This document shows positions 24,240 through 36,323 of a DNA stretch of 64,000 bases, piece after piece. The notes beneath the pieces are model-generated. The model did no database searches, was not told the origin of the DNA, and saw only the letters and a list, made by a program, of their open reading frames with translations. The stretch covers positions 620,001 to 684,000 of the forward strand of contig JAUDYN010000010.1 in NCBI GenBank assembly GCA_030407005.1, written 5' to 3'. Both the position numbers and the translations under genes were made by a program. The first letter of the stretch is position 1, and every line of letters starts with the position of its first letter. The stretch comes from Desarmillaria ectypa (taxonomy: Eukaryota > Basidiomycota > Agaricomycetes > Agaricales > Physalacriaceae).

Positions 24240-24560
24240 AACTCACTCCAGGCTGACCACTATGAAGGAAGTAAACTTCGATTGCAGAAAATAGAACGAC
24301 CTGATCCACTCACGTCCGCCGAGTACTTGTCCCGATCTTAGGATCCCTTGTCCAAAAGTTGCGGTGATAAAAGCGACGAGGAACATTAGAACAGTGGCTT
24401 CGGATAAGAAGTACTTCAGGGAATAGAAGATTCCAAGTAAGTTTCGTGGCAACGACGGATAAATGAACCACACATAGCATCACGATTACGCCGTTCGGTC
24501 CCTTGCTCAGCACATAACGAAATCCCGTTCGCGGATGTATACCTTATGAATAGAGGTGGT
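24240..24560 (-). pseudogene. relic of an EamA/DMT transporter
   Basis: Minus-strand pieces reproduce part of the intact neighbour at 20166-21704: a GIFYSLKY..LSEATVLMFL segment followed by TATFGQGILRSGQVLGG matches GIFYSLKYLALSEVIVLIFL and the end of the first EamA repeat. KGPNGVIVML matches KGVRMLL. One residue of the SLKY-LALSE core is lost, and the pieces lie in different frames. No flanking TM exons are clear. It lies directly 3' of UbiA copy 1. Confidence 0.65.
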
Positions 24561-24696
24561 CAGCTTGGCGCTGGTTACCGATGGAACAAGCACCCGTGAG
24601 TAATGGCACACCGCAAGCAATGCATTTCATTTCTGCAAAGGAACTTTGGGAGCGAATAAGTATTATTAAGTTAATAGTATAGCCGTATGTGTTCGT

Positions 24697-25955
24697 TCAT
24701 AGAGGGATCCCCTCAATCACTCGTTGAACAACAACATCGACGATCAATCCAGCGAGTATCAGATTGCCAATGGTCGGCGTGTGCAAGAAAAACTTCATGC
24801 ATTGCCTCGGCTTGTCAACATCCGTCACAAGGAGCTCCTTCAAAAGAACAAATGCCGAAAGCGCGACGGAAACGTAGTAAGCAATTCCCTGATCGTTGAG
24901 GTAACCAGCCCATGTCATCAATACGGCAAATCCGATAGTGGTAGCGGAGCAGATAGGGATGGTGTATCTGCCACACAGGATGGCGAGCGACTTCATGCCA
25001 ATTTTGACATCGTCCACCTTGTCCTGATGCTGATACACGGTCTCATATGTGATAGTCCACATCGTTGCACCGAGGTATGCAGCAGTGAGGACGTGGTAGG
25101 GAATTTTGCCGTCAGGCGTGAGATCGGCCCATCCCATGTAAACACCGATGTTGAACATCAAGCCCTGGGAGTGAAGATTAGAATCAAGAAGTTATTGAGT
25201 ATCATAATGCTACGCTACTCACCAAAGGAATGGGAGCAAAGTACATCCAGCGCTTGCAAGTGGGGTACAGCACGTACAACGGCCACACATACATGGAAAT
25301 ACGTAGACTGAATAGACGAGTATGTTGAGCGCAGGAAAACAACATCAGAGCGAAATACTTACGCGTCGGGGCTCAGAACCTTGTAAGCCAAAAAGACACC
25401 GATCACGGCTTGGAGAACAAAGAACAACCAGGCGCGCTCGATGCTGATAGCACCTCTGGGGAGAGCCCGGTTCTTCGTACGCTCGACGTTCGCATCAATG
25501 TCATAGTCGAGGATGTCGTCAATGGTCATGATCTGAGATCAAAGATGAGATGATAGATACAAACACAGAAAGATTGAACTCACCAAACATTTGATGCCAA
25601 TGCAGAGGAAAAAGTAGACGGCAGCCCGGGTAATGCATTCCAGTCCCGTCAGCCGAGGGTACGCGTGATACACCATTGCTAAAGACCAGGCTAGAATTTC
25701 CGGTTAACAAAAGGGAACAAAAGTACACAAGGATCCATACTCACCCACTGGAAGGAATACCGTCGCACATCCCATCCCATTTTGGAGACGGCAGAGCTCC
25801 CAGCAAGCACCGATCTCAGTCCGAGTTGGTGGTGCGAGGAGGGTCTTGACGTTCGAGAAGATCGAGGCAAAGCTCGAGGTGATCGTTTTCCTCGGACCCT
25901 TCTGGGAAACCAAGAAGGCGGAGGATGGTGGTAAGACAGCAGTGGGGAAAGCCAT
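24697..25955 (-). CDS. UbiA-family prenyltransferase (COQ2-like), copy 1
   Basis: Integral-membrane Mg-dependent aromatic prenyltransferase. It would attach a prenyl chain from a prenyl diphosphate to an aromatic acceptor. Five exons: MAFPTAVLPPS... (start 25953-25955) / WSLAMVYHAYPRLTG / MTIDDILDYDIDANVERTKN / LRISMYVWPLYVLYPTCKRW / GLMFNIGVYMGWADL... to the stop at 24697. The first Asp-rich motif is DDILDYDID (family N/DDxxDxxxD) and the second is YQHQDKVDD (DxxxD), both intact. Close in size to fungal COQ2-like enzymes. It has an intact inverted paralogue at 58364-59626: exons 1-3 are almost identical, exon 5 differs at about 21 of 154 residues. Two alternatives are a true ubiquinone COQ2 and a secondary-metabolite prenyltransferase; duplication and the non-N first motif lean to the latter. 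Confidence 0.92.
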
Positions 25956-26330
25956 TGTAGGAAGCGGTAGAAGCGGTAGAAGACGATAGGATACAGAGAA
26001 CCTGGTCTCCTCCCTTTCATGTCCGTCCCATATATACCACTCAGATGCTGGCGCGTCCTCCCACTTGACCGTTGGACATGAGGGAGCAACGACTCGGAAA
26101 CAGGCGCAGGAGCGACGCTCCAGGGACAACGGCTGCTCGACAATGAAATTTGATCAAGGACTGTATAAATCTCAGATTTATGGTCGACGCTATGATCGTT
26201 GAACTATCATTGGTCGATCGAGGTGAGATTTTCCTCATGCGGTTACGCCCGCTAGCCGATCGTCTGAATCTTCACGATCTTCCGACTCGCACAGGAGCGG
26301 TGATGCCCAAATGGGGAATCACGTCGTCAT
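25956..26330 (-). promoter_or_regulatory. duplicated promoter of UbiA copy 1
   Basis: The 59 bp before the ATG are the same as before copy 2. A TATATA box lies near 26030-26036. Farther up, recognisable but diverged homology with 58005-58304 continues, for example an ACTCGCACA / GGAATC block near 26280-26330. Beyond about 26340 similarity is lost. Confidence 0.6.
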
Positions 26331-26339
26331 AGGAGAAAT

Positions 26340-27190
26340 TTTGGCCGCTATATGTATAGCACCAAATGTGCCTCGAGGTGGTCCAAAGAGCAAGGGGAAG
26401 CAAAGGCAAAGGCAAATTTCCTGAAAAGGTGAACCAAATTTGACAAGTTTCCCGACGGCATGTTATAGCACCATAAAACATTCATAGATATATGCGCACG
26501 TTATCTATTCACAGAAACCATCCAGTATTCAAGACGTATCTTTTCCGTGCGGACAAAACGGTGTGGCACTTTCTTACATTAACAGGTCAAAACATTACGA
26601 ATCAGGATTGTATTCATACACTCACAGATACTTCATATTTCCTCTGCGGAAATATTTTGTTCTAGTGGTTCCATCTATGCGGGCCCTGCGGTGATTTTTA
26701 GTACGTTCCGAGACGCTAAGAGTTGTAGATGTTCACCTTTTGACTCTCAACCCTTCAGAATATTATATTATACAGTTTTATGAGCTCATGCTCAGGGGAA
26801 GAGATAGACAAAGCAAAGGTAGTCGGTGCATGAATGGATGTCGATGAAAGCTGGAGAAAACCTTTATTTGCTTCTATTACTTCCAAACGTCTTCCCTGAC
26901 GCATGGAATTAGCACAGCCACCGAGTTGCTGTCCTTTCTTTGCCTTTCATTTGAATTGGCCATCTCTGCCTCAGTCTATTGCTTCTCGCATACCATTCAC
27001 GACGTTCAAGCTTCCAAATCTTAGCCATCTATCTTCTATGGTCTCGTGTATGCACCGCAACCCTCATTCTGTATTTCAATGGCATTCAGTAACTTCTGTC
27101 AACGGTCGGTATATCTCAGACTCAGCCGCACTACCTTCTCATACTGCCTTGGAGAGCTTGAACTGAAGGTCACCTAACGCTGGTATTGCA
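26340..27190. other. intergenic, nothing recognised
   Basis: Contains only short ORFs with no motif, such as 26903-27166 (+). No repeat besides the element starting at 27198. Confidence 0.45.
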
Positions 27191-27197
27191 CTGCCAC

Positions 27198-27252
27198 CCG
27201 AGTCGGGGCCGTTGACTAATTGCGGCCCGAAGTCTGCGCGTATCCGAGTCGG
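27198..27252 (-). repeat. short repeat bounded by CCGASTCGG (site A)
   Basis: Two 9-mers CCGAGTCGG at 27198-27206 and 27244-27252. The reverse complement shares the inner GGCCGCAATTAGTCAACGG-type block and the flanking GGTGGCAG with site C at 57311-57366. Confidence 0.65.
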
Positions 27253-27751
27253 TAATCTGACGTATCGGGTTCAGATCTTTTATAACAAGTTCTTTGACAC
27301 TCAAGGGCTTGGCTTCGAAGAATTGCAAGATCTTTTGCTACTCGTGTATTGTTTTATCTCTCTTTCACACACATCCTCTCCCGCTTGTGGTCGATCCAAC
27401 GCACCCCTTCACGATTATCAGAAATACTGAATGGAGAATAATCTCTAATCTCGAAACACGTTTTCGTCGGACACGTCTAATGGATATATCTCTACGGCTT
27501 GAGCTGCAATACTGATTTACAATTTCAATTTGGGAAACTGGCCTCCGAGTCGCACTCCATGCTGAAAGCGTTGATCCAGAGGTTGACCATGCACCAGCCG
27601 CCGTTGCTGTAACACTTGGCTGTGCTTCAATACGAATCTGGCCCTCTTGTGCTGTAAGTCTCCAAAACCTCCCTTGGTAACCGGATAGTCGCGGTCTAAG
27701 TTCGATGCACAGCCTTGTTCTCTAACACTATGATCTCAAGTGACCACCACA

Positions 27752-29652
27752 ATGTCGACGCAGGAATCTAAAGTCACTCCGCCTGCTCAGGGTGCTGTCA
27801 CCGAAATGTCGTCTCTATTGCCAAGAAACGATGTGAACGATGCTAGCAGCGACAACCGAAGATGGAACCTTTGCAAATGAGCGTCTCCACAATTTCTCCT
27901 GTATCTGTTTAACAGCGTCGCCATAAGGTTGTTTCTTATAGTTGCTGTGTACTTTCTGCACCTACGTATTTCCAATTTTTCTCAATTTATATCGTATTAG
28001 AATGGAACGGAGAGTATGAGTTCTGGTGCATCAAGTGCCTTGAACTCCGTATGTATCGTCACTCAGACATGGAAATGCTTCGTGTCCTGTTAGGTCTGCT
28101 CACCATTGGATGGTGGAGCCACGTTGTAGACGTGTGGGGGAGGAAAGTGATAATGCTCATTTCTATCTTCGGAACGACATTTTCGTGCGCATCTTGATCG
28201 TCGTGCCGTTCTATCATTAATCAATATTACAGGGACCTTGTCTTCGTCCTACTTCAACAAGCAGGGCTTCTACGGAAGGACTTCCATGTTTATGTAGGAA
28301 TCATTGCTCTGGACTTTCTATTTGGGAGCAGCATCGCCTTCAGTGGCCTTCTTCACACGTATACTTAGCCTTTGCAATTCAACAACTGCTGATTGTTTTG
28401 GTTATATATCGGTGACTGCACCTCCCCCGATTCAAGGGAAGTATCCTGATACGATTCCTGTTCATTTCTGACGGTTGTTACCATCAGGTTCAAACTGTTT
28501 AGTGCTCTCAAGGGCCTCAAGGGCCTGAGCATATTGTTTTATGTCAGAGGCGCACAGGTACGTAGAGTCATTTCGAGGTCAAGGTATATCTGAACATGGG
28601 CCCAATTCAATAGCCTACCATACTCCCGCTGATGCTCACGGAACAGAAATACCTCATCCTGGCTATGATCATATCTAGCTTTGTAGCCGTGATAAACATC
28701 GTTCTGATCCTTTGGCTTCTGCTCGAAACACTACGAAGTCCAGATCACAAGTTACCTATCCTCAAGGCTGTGATCTCTCTCCAGCGGTGGTATTCTTACA
28801 GCGACCATGACTGGCTCTAGCCCTTTTCGCGTATGCTCTGACCCCTGTAAGACGTTCTACATATTTCCATGCTCGAAATATTCAACAAACCAACGCAAAA
28901 CTTCGAAATTATCAAAAATGCGGTTCGGAATATCACGTTTGGAAGGTTCTTTCTTCGTACGCCTACGGTTCTTCTCGCATATCCGCACTAACACTCGTTC
29001 GCTTCATAACAATCCCGGTGGTACTTCATATTCCCATTCACCGCCTTGGTATTTGGGCTACCTCTTTCTTTATCCTGGTGAGTGCTAGCGCTCATCGACA
29101 TCATTCACTCAGCGCCGCCTAAATGGAAATTTCCGCCAGCCATCCTAATTCTATATCAACATAAACTGCGACCTCTTCAGCTGTTCTCAGGTTCACCAGG
29201 CGCCTAGCTTACACTTGTTTCTCTCTCGACGTCTTCTCTACCATCACGGTCCTCTATTGCAGATTCAAATAGAATTTCCCACCTCGTTTTCGCCGCTATC
29301 TCATCGCTATCACGCCCGCTATATATTCATCCGTCCCCTCCTACAGTGCAGTTCTCTTCGGCTCCTACTCCCTCGTCGAGGCGCTAGGAGGCGTGTCCTC
29401 GGTATGTGGCGTCTCCTTTATTTTCCCGTCGTCTGACAGGTTTCCAAGAGTATGTTTATCCAAATATTTTTCGATTGGAGCAACACCGATGTCACTCATT
29501 ATAGGCTTCTCTACGGAGCCTTGGCAATTTGCCCCATTTTGACAGGCCTGCTGCTTTTTGTTGATTCTACAGGTGGTAGCGTCGATGAAGACAATAGGTC
29601 TACAGTACTATCTACTCATGATGTCGGAGAAAGCGTGACTGTCCGTCCATAG
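27752..29652 (+). pseudogene. MFS transporter (DHA1/TetA-like), probably decaying
   Basis: Fragments of a multi-exon transporter follow one another on the plus strand. The N-terminus MSTQESKVTPPAQG...SLLPRND (27752) is followed by the loop-2/3 motif GWWSHVVDVWGRKVIML (28100-28170), then GIIALDFLFGSSIAFSGLL (28300-28360) and YIGDCTSPDSR. Next comes a TM block with LETLRSPDHK (28632-28770), then RISHLVFAAISSLSRPAIYS (29270-29330) and a last exon with YGALAICPILTGLLLF ending at 29652. The first exon runs into a stop (near 27878) with no good donor, and several segments need unlikely splices, so I call it a probable pseudogene. Many short exons correctly annotated with transcripts could still rescue it. 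Confidence 0.5.
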
Positions 29653-30003
29653 TCGAGTCCATAATGTAAGTGTAACGTATCCATCCGTAAATGACCTTCA
29701 AAAGTTGCTATTTGAGCATGCACTGTTAGCTAAGGAATTGTGACGTTGCATACGTGTAAGGATAAATCATGGCGCGTGAAGGGTATCAAAGAAAAGAAGT
29801 GCTTGACAGGATATGTATGTATGACTGTCTGGAGGTATCAACGCCCATCAGGACTTGAGAAGCACGTCGTCGAGCGGTGCTGCGACTGAATTGCAGAGCG
29901 CGAGATGAGAGTGGTACCCAAGAAAAAAAGACGCCCTTGGAACCAAATGATATGGTTTATGCGCCCATTGCGCTCTGGAAATCTGAAGGACCTCGTTTCC
30001 CCG

Positions 30004-31003
30004 CTATACCACCACTTCCCAAAATACCTCGCGGACCTTGTGCGCAGCTGGACTCTGTACCCGACTCTCCACTCCAAGTGCACTGAGGTCACACACGGGC
30101 TTGTCAAACTTGAGCCCTGCTGCGATGAACGTTGATCGCCGTATTAGATGCGTAGAAGGTGAATATGATGACGAAGTCACTCCCGAGCGAGTTGTATGGC
30201 GCCAGAACGTCGTCGGTCGATCTACAATCAGAACGTCGGGACTGAGCAATCATGATGAAGCTGACACGACGGAGACTCACGTAACGGTGGTGGCGGCTTC
30301 AACAACTCGTTCTTATTATGCCCATACCCAAACGACCACGTTCTTGTGGCCGACGTCGGTGTGTTCCATGTGGTCATGCTCCTCTTGGTGCGATGCCTCG
30401 TGAACTGCGGTGTTGTCGAACCCGTTGATGAAGGTGAATTTGGAGAAGAGTCATTCTCGAGCTGGAAAGTGGTCTTAAATGGAGGGGCACTTCGAGACCG
30501 TGTGGGGCGATGTCGGGTGTTAGGATACCGGGTGGTTCGTGGTGGCAAAGGTTCCGGCGATGGTACTCTAGTCTTGTACTGAATCGCAGAGTCATCTGGA
30601 GGAGCACTTGACGAAGAGGAACACGAAGACACCGAGGTGGTATCCAATGATAACCTCGTCGACGTCGATGTAGACGCCGATACGGAGGATGACTGAGAGG
30701 CTTCCCTGTCGTGCGCTGGGGAATCTGACCGTGGCCCTGAAAGTATCATCACCACCTCTGACGGTGTCGATGCTTCTTCCTCTTCCTTCTCCTCTGCAAT
30801 ACTAGTGCTTGACAGCCTCCTACTCCTCATTGCGTTGCTTGCATATACGTCTAGTGACCGTGATTGTTGCTCTTTTCGTGTCGGTGGTGAAAGGCAGTTC
30901 TTCGGTCGCCTCGGAATCCCTGTTCCATTCCAGGAGAAAGGTCTTCTGCTCTGAGGTATTAGAGGCACTGGAGGTAGGGAAGTAAGGACCGTGAGGTCTG
31001 CCA
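30004..31003 (-). CDS. Ser/Pro-rich hypothetical protein
   Basis: No family recognised. A long open frame from MADLTVLTSLPPVPL (ATG near 31003; the frame stays open upstream to 31094). It is rich in Ser, Thr, Pro and basic residues, with a Glu run (EEKEEEE) and Ser runs, so it is probably disordered. A proposed 59-nt intron (GTGAGT...TTGTAG, about 30222-30280) joins it to a second exon: RPTTFWRHTTRSGVTSSS, then FIAAGLKFDKPVCDLSALG, with a stop at 30004. That C-terminal part has a more ordered composition. Without the splice the protein ends at 30228. There are no TM segments or signal peptide. Confidence 0.5.
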
Positions 31004-31094
31004 TCGTCGTTGTGGTGAAGGGAACACCGTAAGAGTATAGATACAAAAGCAAATCGTCGTGTGAATATGTGTAGTTCTTGGCAAGCATATCCAA

Positions 31095-32870
31095 ACAACA
31101 CGTAATCGCAATAGATCATATAGGAAGGGCCATTCCCTTCGAGACGACCACTTTGGAGCGTTACGAAAATATTTATTCCGAGCTTCCTTTCTGTCACCGT
31201 ATTCTCCGTTAACGTGGCTATGGAGGTTGCGACTTTGAATTTATCGAAACTTCTCTTACACTGGCTATCAATCCGCCTACTGCGGTCCGGGGAAATCAGG
31301 CTTCGCAATTCGAGTTCGTGTGTCGGTCGCTGATATCTGATCAATACCGGCACCAAGATGACCGCGTACAGTCAAGGCCATCCGACCTCAGGTCTGCAGA
31401 GTTTAAGTAGCTTGAGTGGCAAGCGAATTGTCAACGTTAGTAACATTCATCGGGATTCTCAACAAATGTTAAATTTTCCTACCTATAATGGTCGTCCCCG
31501 CCGATTAAAAATTTGCCGTAAAGCTGTCAATGTACCCCAATTACGGCACCTTTGTATGCCGAATGTCGCCATGCATCTATAAAGACGTCTATAGTAGCCC
31601 TGCTCTGCGACTGAGAGCAAGAAAATTCTCTGAGACGGGTAATCGTGAACGCCTCCGAGATCCTTCGTACAGTTAATCAGCGCGGGAGCTTACAGGTAAG
31701 ATTACCGTGCAGAATCCATTAATCATATATTGATTGTGCACATCTGCTGGTGCATCATATGGTGTATCTAATTCAGCTGCGATTCGGTCATGTAGCAGAT
31801 AAAAGCATGTTTAGGGCAACGATAGCACCTTGCATGTCGTAGATGTGTATGGTAACCCACCGCCACGACCGGGATCGAAAAAATTCTGGAAAAGCCGCGA
31901 AATACAAAATAAACACGAACACTTCCGATATTATCCCGTAACAGTAGGGTTTATCATTGAAAGTTGAAACCTTAGTCTATATGAATATTACGTCATAGTG
32001 GCGATACTATCTAAATATAGTTGCCATTTGGTCATTAGCATGTATTAGATGATGATAAGTTTACGAGAGCGATAAACGACCTCCCGTAAAACTCAAAGAC
32101 GAAGGATGATCACTTCGGAACATACTTCAACCTCCTGGGCACTCGATGCGTCCTGGAAAGAAAGATACTCGACAATTGAATTTATCGGGTCAGAGGGAAC
32201 TAGAAAACTCGTAAATGAAAATGGATACGTTAGGTAAACTTGCAGTTGAAATAACGCATGCCGAATGGCAATCACGCTGCAGCGACGAGAACATAACACC
32301 AGTGCGGTCTTCTGGAGTATGCTATGAGTATATCATGATTGACCGATCAGCTTTCAGCTTCAAGATATGCTCCAGGCAGCCCCGGGGCGTGCAGTGTCAA
32401 TCAAAAGCAACGAGTCAGCCCTGAGCCGATGTATCCGCAGCCCCTGGAGTGGTATCCAAATAGCAGTCCCCGACCGACGCTCGTACATCTGGGAAGCCTG
32501 AAAATAGAAAGGATCCTGAGGGTCACTACCAATCAAGAGTAAAGGCATTGCGTCTTGATGATGGTCCGTCCCGGCCGGAATGCCGGCATTTAATTTATAG
32601 GACCGGGGAAACGAAAGCAAAGAGTTTGGAATGTAAAGATTTATGCCGATCATACAACGATAATGGTAGAAGATTCACTACCTAATAAAGCCAGTAAATA
32701 GTGGGTTTAGTAGAGCCGCATGCTATCGCCCTTGAAGATTAAGTTACAATTTCCCGACGCATATTTAACCATTAATACAGTACTGCGTGCCGCAAAGATT
32801 CTGTCTTAGAATCGAAATAAGCATACTATCAGGATTCAGAATGACTCACAAAATGGTTACCTTTAGTATT
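31095..32870. other. 1.8-kb intergenic region, nothing recognised
   Basis: AT-richer, with many stops in all frames and no motif-bearing ORF. No tRNA-like fold, tandem repeat or shared repeat was seen. Confidence 0.5.
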
Positions 32871-32877
32871 AAATAAT

Positions 32878-35111
32878 TTAACTAGACCAGAAGTGCCAGG
32901 ACCAGCTCTCAACTTGTCGAGCCACCTCCGGAGTCAGAGGTCTCCTGAAACGGCTCCGGCTCCGGCTCCTCGACTGGCGCCAACGCTCAGCTATAGGATT
33001 AGCGAGATGCAAGGACCTGCTCCGATCCCGCAGAGATTTCGACAACGTTGGCGGGGAATCGGTGAGAGTGGACGGAATCGAGGATACAGACGAAACGCGT
33101 TTCAATCCCTTAGATGGAGGAAGAACCTGCGAGTCATCCTCAGTATTCGATCGGGTATTCAGAGGGGAAGGGTCGGTGGATGGCGGGACAACGGATATTT
33201 TGATGTCAACTTCGTCTTCAGACTCTACATCAGTCTCCGAAGACGAAGACCAAGTAGAATCCTGGCGACGTCCGCAATTGAGACAATGGCTATCCGCTGT
33301 GTCAGGCCCATCATCATCAAGCAGAGACGCCTTGGCACCTTCCACTCCCACAGAGGTCTCCGTTCCATCAGCGCTGATAACGAGCGCAGCGTGAGTGTCG
33401 ATCTCCTGTTTCATGGATCTCTCAGCCTTGCTGGCAAGAACCTGGGGCGATTCACGCTGGAGATGATGGAGAGTATTGCGGACAAAGTCGTGCATCGCCA
33501 TGAACGAGCGTGACCACACCTCTAAGAATGGGAAAGTTTGGAAAACATGAACCTAGTATGGGGTAAAGTCTTAGAAGACTATTGATTACAAGAAGTAACC
33601 AGAACTTACACCATCCTGATAAAGTTCGTGGCGAACGTTCACGCCTGCTAGTTCCGCCTTGTGTGCGAGCAGGGCGATCTCGTCCCGCAGAACTTCGGAG
33701 TCTCCAGATTGGATGAGAAGGGGTGGGAGATCTTTGAAATCACCGAACAACGGGCTGGCATAAGGATGCATCAAGTACCGGTCAATGTTGTCTCCCAAGT
33801 AATTAGCGATCGGATTCATGTGGTCCTTGGGTGAGAATACCGGGATAACGTCGTATTGAGCATTTGATTCCCAGGACTCGCCGCTCATAGTAAGATCTGC
33901 AGACAAGGTGAAACAACGTATATATAGTTGAGAAGCCTGAAGGTCACTTACCAACCCATGGAGACATCAAGATCGCCCCTGCTGGCATCGGATAGTCATT
34001 ATCTCGAAGATACATCAACAATGCCAGTGATAGGCCCCCGCCAGCACTGTCTCCGCAGATAATGATGTTCTCCGGCGGAATGTGCAAGTCGTCGATAAGA
34101 CGGAAGTACCCAATAACAGCGTCGTGGAGGGGCCCGGGGAAATGTGTTTCTGGTGCAAGCCGATAATCAAGGGCTAAGGAAGACACCGGTCACGAAAGCT
34201 AGACAGTCGGTGAACAAAACAGCTTACAGAAGACACGAGAATCGGTGTACTGCGCCAGAGGCACGGAAATCACACGCTTTTCTGATGCACTACCCACATA
34301 GTATGCGCCTCAAATGGGTTAGAGGGTCGGCAAAAAAGCACCAAGGAGCACAAGCACTCACCACCATGAATGTAGAGCATAACACGTTCTGTCTTCTTGG
34401 CGAAAGTGTGGGACCCGCTCTCACCAATCTGAGCCGCCTTCCACTCTGTCTGAAGTCGATTCCAGGTGCGCTTTCCGACGACCCATTCGCCAGACAGTTC
34501 GCGTTTGCCTGTTTCTTGACGATCGAATTCCTCCAGGATACCACGAAGACGGCGCTTCTTGACGCGAAAGGTAACTGGCGTTACGAGCGCGTCTGGTGGT
34601 GCGGGACCCATACCGCCCATACCCATGAACATACGAATAGAAGGCTCATCAAATGGTAAGAAGTCTGCAACATGATAGCATAAGAAAAGTCACATACAAC
34701 ATCCATGAGATCCGTGTGTTGACCGGCGTTACGCATGAGACTTGACATGAGAGTCATTTGAATACCCCACGACTTTTTTCTGGGGCCCCAGATAGTGTGT
34801 ACGAGCGCATCTCCGGTCATTTGTGTGGCTGGGATCAAAGATGAGGGCATTGGCTTTGTAAGAAGCAAATAAAATCTACCCTTTGAAGCTACAAACCAGC
34901 CGTATTTCCACCAATGCCATAGCCTGAAGTCTGGCTTGTGTTCGACCTTGACGTTGGGAATCATTCGAGCAGATGGTGGAGCAATGCCGGGCGTCGTGTA
35001 GTGACGTATCAGTTCCTGGAGATGTTTAAGTTCCCCGCAGCAGCCACTCGAACAGTCCTGTCCTTTGGCCTTCTCCTCGTTCTTCTCGCCGTGGGATGAA
35101 ACCAGAATCAT
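32878..35111 (-). CDS. alpha/beta-hydrolase (HSL/abhydrolase_3 family) with Ser-rich C-terminal tail
   Basis: Esterase/lipase-type hydrolase. Order: N-terminal part from MILVSSHGEKNEEK (35111), a WHWWKYGW segment, then MFMGMGG. The oxyanion-hole motif HGG (split by an intron, LYIHGG/AYYVGSA) is next, then LDYRLAPETHFPGPL. The nucleophile motif GDSAGGG carries the Ser. The acid is in LLIQSGDSEVLRDE and the His is in ELYQDGVHVFQTFPF, the latter across an intron near 33545-33610. So the catalytic triad is complete. After the hydrolase domain about 190 residues follow (to 32878), rich in Ser, Asp and Arg (RSRSRSRSRF), with a CLNCG pair. This tail is not part of the family core and may be regulatory or disordered. 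Roughly six introns. Confidence 0.88.
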
Positions 35112-36323
35112 AATGAGTAAATGTTGAGGAGGTGATGTTTTGAAGAAAACAATGAGGATGATGGAGCCAAGCAGGGTGTTTTATATGGGCCATGCTCGTA
35201 TAATGATAGGCAAGGACGCGTTCAAACAGGGCAATACAGCTTTTCCGTGACGGAGTGGATTGTTTTGGCGCATCAAGTCGCATTTGGAACGATCCCCGCC
35301 GCAAAGTGCCGGCTGCCGCAAGCCGTGCGTCCGATCGGAGAATAAGCAGCCATTGATTCATCCAGAAGGCACTTCATATTAAGCTAACGAGTCCAGCCGT
35401 CGCCCAAGTGGTCATCCAGTGGTCATGATGGAGGATTAACTGATTGTACAAGTATCCTGGGCCTAAGCGCCCGAAAGCAAGGTCGACATGGTGCCTTGAA
35501 GGGAGAAAGCGAAGGGAGACGGGTAAATATTTTTGGAGAATGTCCTTGGCAAACATACTCGATTTCCTTTTCAGGAACCATTGGAATTCACGATGGGTCA
35601 GGGTGCTCCGCCAGATCAAAATGGTGGGGTCCGGGATTCAGCCGTGCATCAGGCAGGGTGGGCAGCATCAATGGAATTGGAATGGGAAATACGCGGCTCG
35701 ATCATTTCTCGCGATATATCAGCGTCCCATCAGCTGCCCTGAGCGCCCTCCGTATCGGGACGCCCCGCCCATACAGCTGAGTATCAGGTATGCGACACAC
35801 TCCGTACGAAAATGATCCGTAATTGCACCATTTTTGTCATGTTTCTCATCAGGGGATAATGGCTGGTTGCGTAACAACGGAATGTTTCTTTCACGATCTG
35901 GTGGTCGGTATGGTATGCGGTATGCGTATGTAATTTTGTCACCAAGCAGGAGGATCGAGGATCAGATGGGAGTGTCTCCAAGGCCATTGTGAACATCCAT
36001 GATTCTGATGGAAACGCGTATGGTTCTTCGTTTATCACAAAGAACATGTAAGGCCGTAGCACACGAACAGTTATTTGGAACTTGAGATGGAAGCTGGCAA
36101 AGAGTTTATGTCACGTGAGCGTCTAGACCTCCAAAGGTAATGACAAGCATGAACAATCACTGCCTACTAGTAATTTTCTTTCTCCGTCGAGTCAGCGTTT
36201 CCGTTTCTCTTCATGTTTTTGGTGTCCCCAGGTCGCCATGAGTGAAGTTTTGGAGGAAAACCCATAATTCTGGTGACTCAAGTATTCCAGCTGGGGGATA
36301 CTACGAGAATTTGTTAATTGATA
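35112..36323. other. intergenic, nothing recognised
   Basis: Divergent promoter space between the hydrolase (-) and TRM44 (+). Short ORFs only, without motifs. Confidence 0.45.

Noticed and set aside
32893..33513. 206-codon plus-strand ORF
   Set aside because: Antisense shadow of the Ser/Arg-rich tail of the hydrolase gene; the composition mirrors the Ser/Arg codons.
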